A stretch of DNA of 64,000 nucleotides from Sapria himalayana (Eukaryota; Streptophyta; Magnoliopsida; Malpighiales; Rafflesiaceae): assembly GCA_029783825.1 (NCBI GenBank), contig JAREIK010002450.1, positions 2,656,039 to 2,720,038 of the forward strand, read 5' to 3'. Shown piece after piece: positions 60,650 to 64,000 of this stretch (positions within the stretch are counted from its first letter, which is position 1; every line of letters starts with the position of its first letter). The notes below the pieces were generated by a model, which saw only the letters and a list, made by a program, of their open reading frames with translations, was not told the origin of the DNA and searched no databases. The translations under genes were made by a program, and so were the position numbers.

Positions 60650-63600
60650 AGCAAATATAAAATAAAACAATAAGATAATATAAATAATTTACAACTCACA
60701 CCTTTGTATAATGAACAAATGTGTTTGAGGTGGCTCACAGATTGAGTGGTCCCATCAATTAGATAATAAGTAAAAACATGAATAAAATGTAACAATCCAA
60801 TCAAGTTGGTGTATGCTTGTGTCTAACTATCATAATTTACAACAACCCTGTCTAGTTCACAACAAAAAGCTTGGAGCAAAAGAATATAAGTTGAGGTATT
60901 TTAAAAATTTTTGTGAAAATATTTACTGGTTGCTTTACTTTTTGAACGTATGTTATAGTGATGTCTTATATTGAATTTTCTTGGGTAGATTCATGTGTTG
61001 TAGAGTTGTCTAACTATCGTTGTAAATTGTCGTGGCAAATTGGAGGTTATGTGTTTCGTTGCTTAACTATCATAGTAAATGATAGTGGCAGAAAAGAATG
61101 TATATTCAATTTCTTTGATTAATACTTTATCCAAAGTATTGCATGCCTCTTACTTTTTTAGGAGAGTATTTTCTTTAAGAAAAGTATAAAATTATATCAT
61201 ATATCTATCTTAGAATACATGAATAATTTTTCTTATGATTCTCTCATAATACCATTAATTTTAAGGATTACATTATAAATAAAGTTTGTATATGGATCAA
61301 TAATAATGTTTATTTGAATATAACTTAAAAGATCAAACTCTGTAAGAATATCAAGTATATATCTACTCAATGATAAGATAATAGTAATACTTCTTGTAAA
61401 ATATAATATTTTAATATCGAAAAAATATTTGAGTCATAAGATTTTTTGATTGAAATTGTAATTGATGGTTCTCTTTAAGTTAGTTGATCTCAAACTTATC
61501 ATCTTTTATAATTCGAATATTATTCACGTAAACAATTAATAAAATTATTCGATCATCAAAATTTTTATGGAAAAATAAAGAAAATTTTGTAATACACGTG
61601 TAATCTAAATAATATAAATACCTGTGAAAATCTTTGAAATTATGTTTTTGGTGACTATTTAAGGTTGTACAATGCCTTGTGTAATTAGTAAATTATATTT
61701 GATTGTATTGTTAGAAAATAATGTGGCTACTCTATATATGTTTTCTTCTTAATATCAACGTAAAGAAATATATTATTCACGTCTAGTTGACATATCATTC
61801 AATTATAAGATTAAGAAAAATTAGAACACATAGTGAGGTTATCGTGATCACTGTAGAGTAAGTGTTATGGTAGTCCATGCTAAATATCTAAGTGTATTCA
61901 CTCTCTACAAGATTCGTCTTAAAAAGATTTACTTTCTAATTTTAACATATCTACATAGAGAATATTCACCTGGATCCAATAATGGATTTTCCCAAATATC
62001 ATGGTATTAATTCTTAGATCCAATTAAAGTCGATGGTATGTATCTTTTTCATCATATAATAGCGTCATCTTGGATAGCATAATATTTCAGATGGAAATTT
62101 AAACATCCTAGTATCTTCTTGAAAAGTAATAAAAAAAATAACAAATTAAGAGTGATAAAATATAAGAAATTAGGTGTTGAGTATAAGTTATGTATTCTTT
62201 TTAGATAATGATGAGAACATCAAGATCATAGGGATTAGTTGCATGATCATCTGGTCCCCCCCGATAGGTTTGTCTATGATTTAAGGTGGCTAAGCTTATC
62301 TTTCTCTCTTAGTATAAACTCTATGTCTTGGGTAGTTATCTTCTTTAGTTGTAAACTCAATATAATGTTGTACTGATGAGACTCATGGACTATTGAATTA
62401 TCTGAGTATATATGAAATTTATGTACTAGCAAAATTTTATTCTCTTTAGATTCAATATGATCTAAATTAATTAGTATGTATAATAATTTAATGTGAGTAA
62501 TATCATATTAAGTATCAACATATACAAATATAATCAATGAAAAACTTTATCATATTAAGTACTCGCAAAATTTTCCTAGGCTTAATTTAATGTGAGTAAT
62601 AATTATATCTGTTTCAACATATACAAATATAATAATTTAATGGCACATGGCTATATATAAGATAAGAAGAGTAATGAATTCACAAGTGTCATCTATATTC
62701 AAACTTTTCCTAGGCTCGTTGAAAATGAGTACTGATCAAAAAAAATAATATCTATACTCACTAAGATATTATTATTCTCTAATAAGAACTATTTTTATGT
62801 TTATTGGGTACTAGAATAGTGAAAGAATGCGCATCTCAAGGTTCTAGATGTCAATGTTTCTTTTCTTGGATAGTGATAGAGAACATAATAGGTGAATTCA
62901 AAATTTTTGGGAAATAAGCTTAATAATTTATCTATAAAATATTTGATCTTAAAGGGTATGTGCTAAGAAAGAAGAGATTAGGACATCTGATTGATAAAAT
63001 AGATTGTGGTGAAAAAAATTAAATTTCTTTAAAAATATTTTAGTATACAATTTTCAAGTTGGAGTGTTCCAAATGTTTCGATTAGATGTGTACTCTTTCT
63101 TTTACAATCTAATTATGTTAGGTTGTATCGTCGCAAGAAGCTTGAAAAATATAATTAAATTTTTAAATATTTTTATTGAGTTTAGTTTTTATAATTTTAT
63201 GAAAAATCTAAAAAATAAAAAGTAATTGTGAGTTATTATGAAAGAAACATATTCATATATGTATTTAAGTAGTTATCAATAAAAAAAAATTATATGTTAT
63301 GTTATTTTTATATGATCATATTTGTATAAGATTTTCATACATCAAAGTGTTTTAGATTGAATTGATCTCTCCTCAAACTTGATTGGGATGGAAGATATAA
63401 TGCTCTAGTAAGTTTCATAACTAATATATTTCATATATTATAGTTGAAATATTTTTAAAATTAAGATAAATTATTCTTAATTTAATCTGTAATGAGTGAT
63501 CAAGATGAGAATACACATATAATGAATTCAAAATTCTCAACGGAGATCTTATCATTAAAGAGAGTTAAGTTGTGTGAAAAGACACTTTTGTTTAGCACAC

Positions 63601-63900
63601 AAAGTATTAATTATTTTGGGTTAATTTGTATTGATTATATTATGTTTTTATATAAAATATGAGCTTATAATAAAATAGTTTTATTAAATAATATTTTTTA
63701 TGGATTTAGATGAATAGTAGTGATATCAGATATAATTTGAGTTGAATTAGAGAATATGATAGAAAGTTTTTTTGGGTAGAAAAATAATAGAAAGTTGTGA
63801 TATTTTCAATATCATAACTTAGTTACACAAGCATAAGCATGTTAATATTTCAAGATATTTTTCAGCATTGCAACATATTATTACATAGTCAAGATTACAT
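60650..63900 (-). mobile_element. Copia relic: 3' LTR, RNase H, reverse transcriptase, minus strand
   Basis: The LTR block, GAGGTGGCTCACAGATTGAG plus A-rich sequence, lies at about 60727-60780. Above it, on the minus strand, the end of RNase H reads DITITYV and NIFTK (about 60908-60990; usual form ADIFTK). The reverse-transcriptase region follows at about 61640-61950, where TRREYISLR stands in place of the usual DVKNAFLHGD-type block and is followed by LKQSP-like sequence. No frame is open for more than about 20 codons. The same segments occur at 19.6-20.4, 25.7-25.9 and 40.6-44.3 kb, so this is the most complete of four related copies. Confidence 0.55.
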
Positions 63901-64000
63901 AATAACAAGTGATTTTTAGTCATGGAAAATACTTGTTCTCATGATTTTTTAATCCAAGGAGGAATATTCTCACTCATGTCTTTCTTGTTATGATAACTTT

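Noticed and set aside
1..64000. CRISPR arrays, operons, bacterial-type promoters, tRNA and rRNA genes
   Set aside because: This is plant nuclear DNA; no regularly spaced repeat-spacer array was seen and no tRNA or rRNA gene was recognised by eye.
54888..64000. Remaining POLA1 exons (second Cys4 site and C-terminus)
   Set aside because: Searched for by reading the plus strand for the expected Cys-rich and Val-Lys-Arg-Gln-type sequences; none was found, so they are assumed to lie beyond the window.

Overview
The window is nuclear DNA of a flowering plant. It is AT-rich, saturated with decayed transposons, and carries one recognisable host gene on the + strand: the catalytic subunit of DNA polymerase alpha (POLA1). 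Very long TE-filled introns would suit a palm or another large-genome monocot, but the species cannot be fixed from the sequence.

Host gene. Five exons are visible: 14723-14836, 38808-38891, 38999-39202, 39276-39349 and 54668-54887. All reading frames are open, every junction is GT/AG, and phases agree across each junction. Together they encode 232 codons, from the end of the family B polymerase domain to the first zinc-binding Cys cluster of the C-terminal domain. The introns are 23,971, 107, 73 and 15,318 bp. No earlier or later exon was found, so the flanking introns probably exceed 14.7 kb and 9.1 kb.

Layout. 1-4936: sequence with a texture unlike the rest of the window, holding a 32-bp palindromic tandem repeat and, at 2175-2908, a broken copy of a mitovirus-type RNA-dependent RNA polymerase. 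4945-9048: a hAT transposon with dead transposase and a second hAT element nested in it. 9057-14722: unique sequence and a minus-strand Ty3/gypsy gag-protease relic (11.96-13.12 kb). 15.2-19.6 kb: a damaged hAT with a nested AGTTGTGAAAGG-ended element and large microsatellites. 19.6-27.5 kb: copia relics and structureless AT-rich DNA. 27.47-31.99 kb: a minus-strand hAT remnant followed by the best-preserved hAT transposase. 32-38.8 kb: copia relics, with an LTR ending just upstream of an exon. 39.35-54.67 kb: three more hAT elements with target-site duplications (two of them abutting), one hAT fragment with an insertion, and several minus-strand copia relics, one with both LTRs. 54.9-64 kb: small hAT elements, a 656-bp tandem repeat, and a further minus-strand copia relic.

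How it fits together. Only the POLA1 exons look selected. Everything else is insertion and decay inside its introns. hAT elements with ends TAGAGGTGTCAAA / TTTGACACCTCTA form the dominant family; target-site duplications could be read for seven of them. The most unusual item is the RNA-virus polymerase fossil near the left end.
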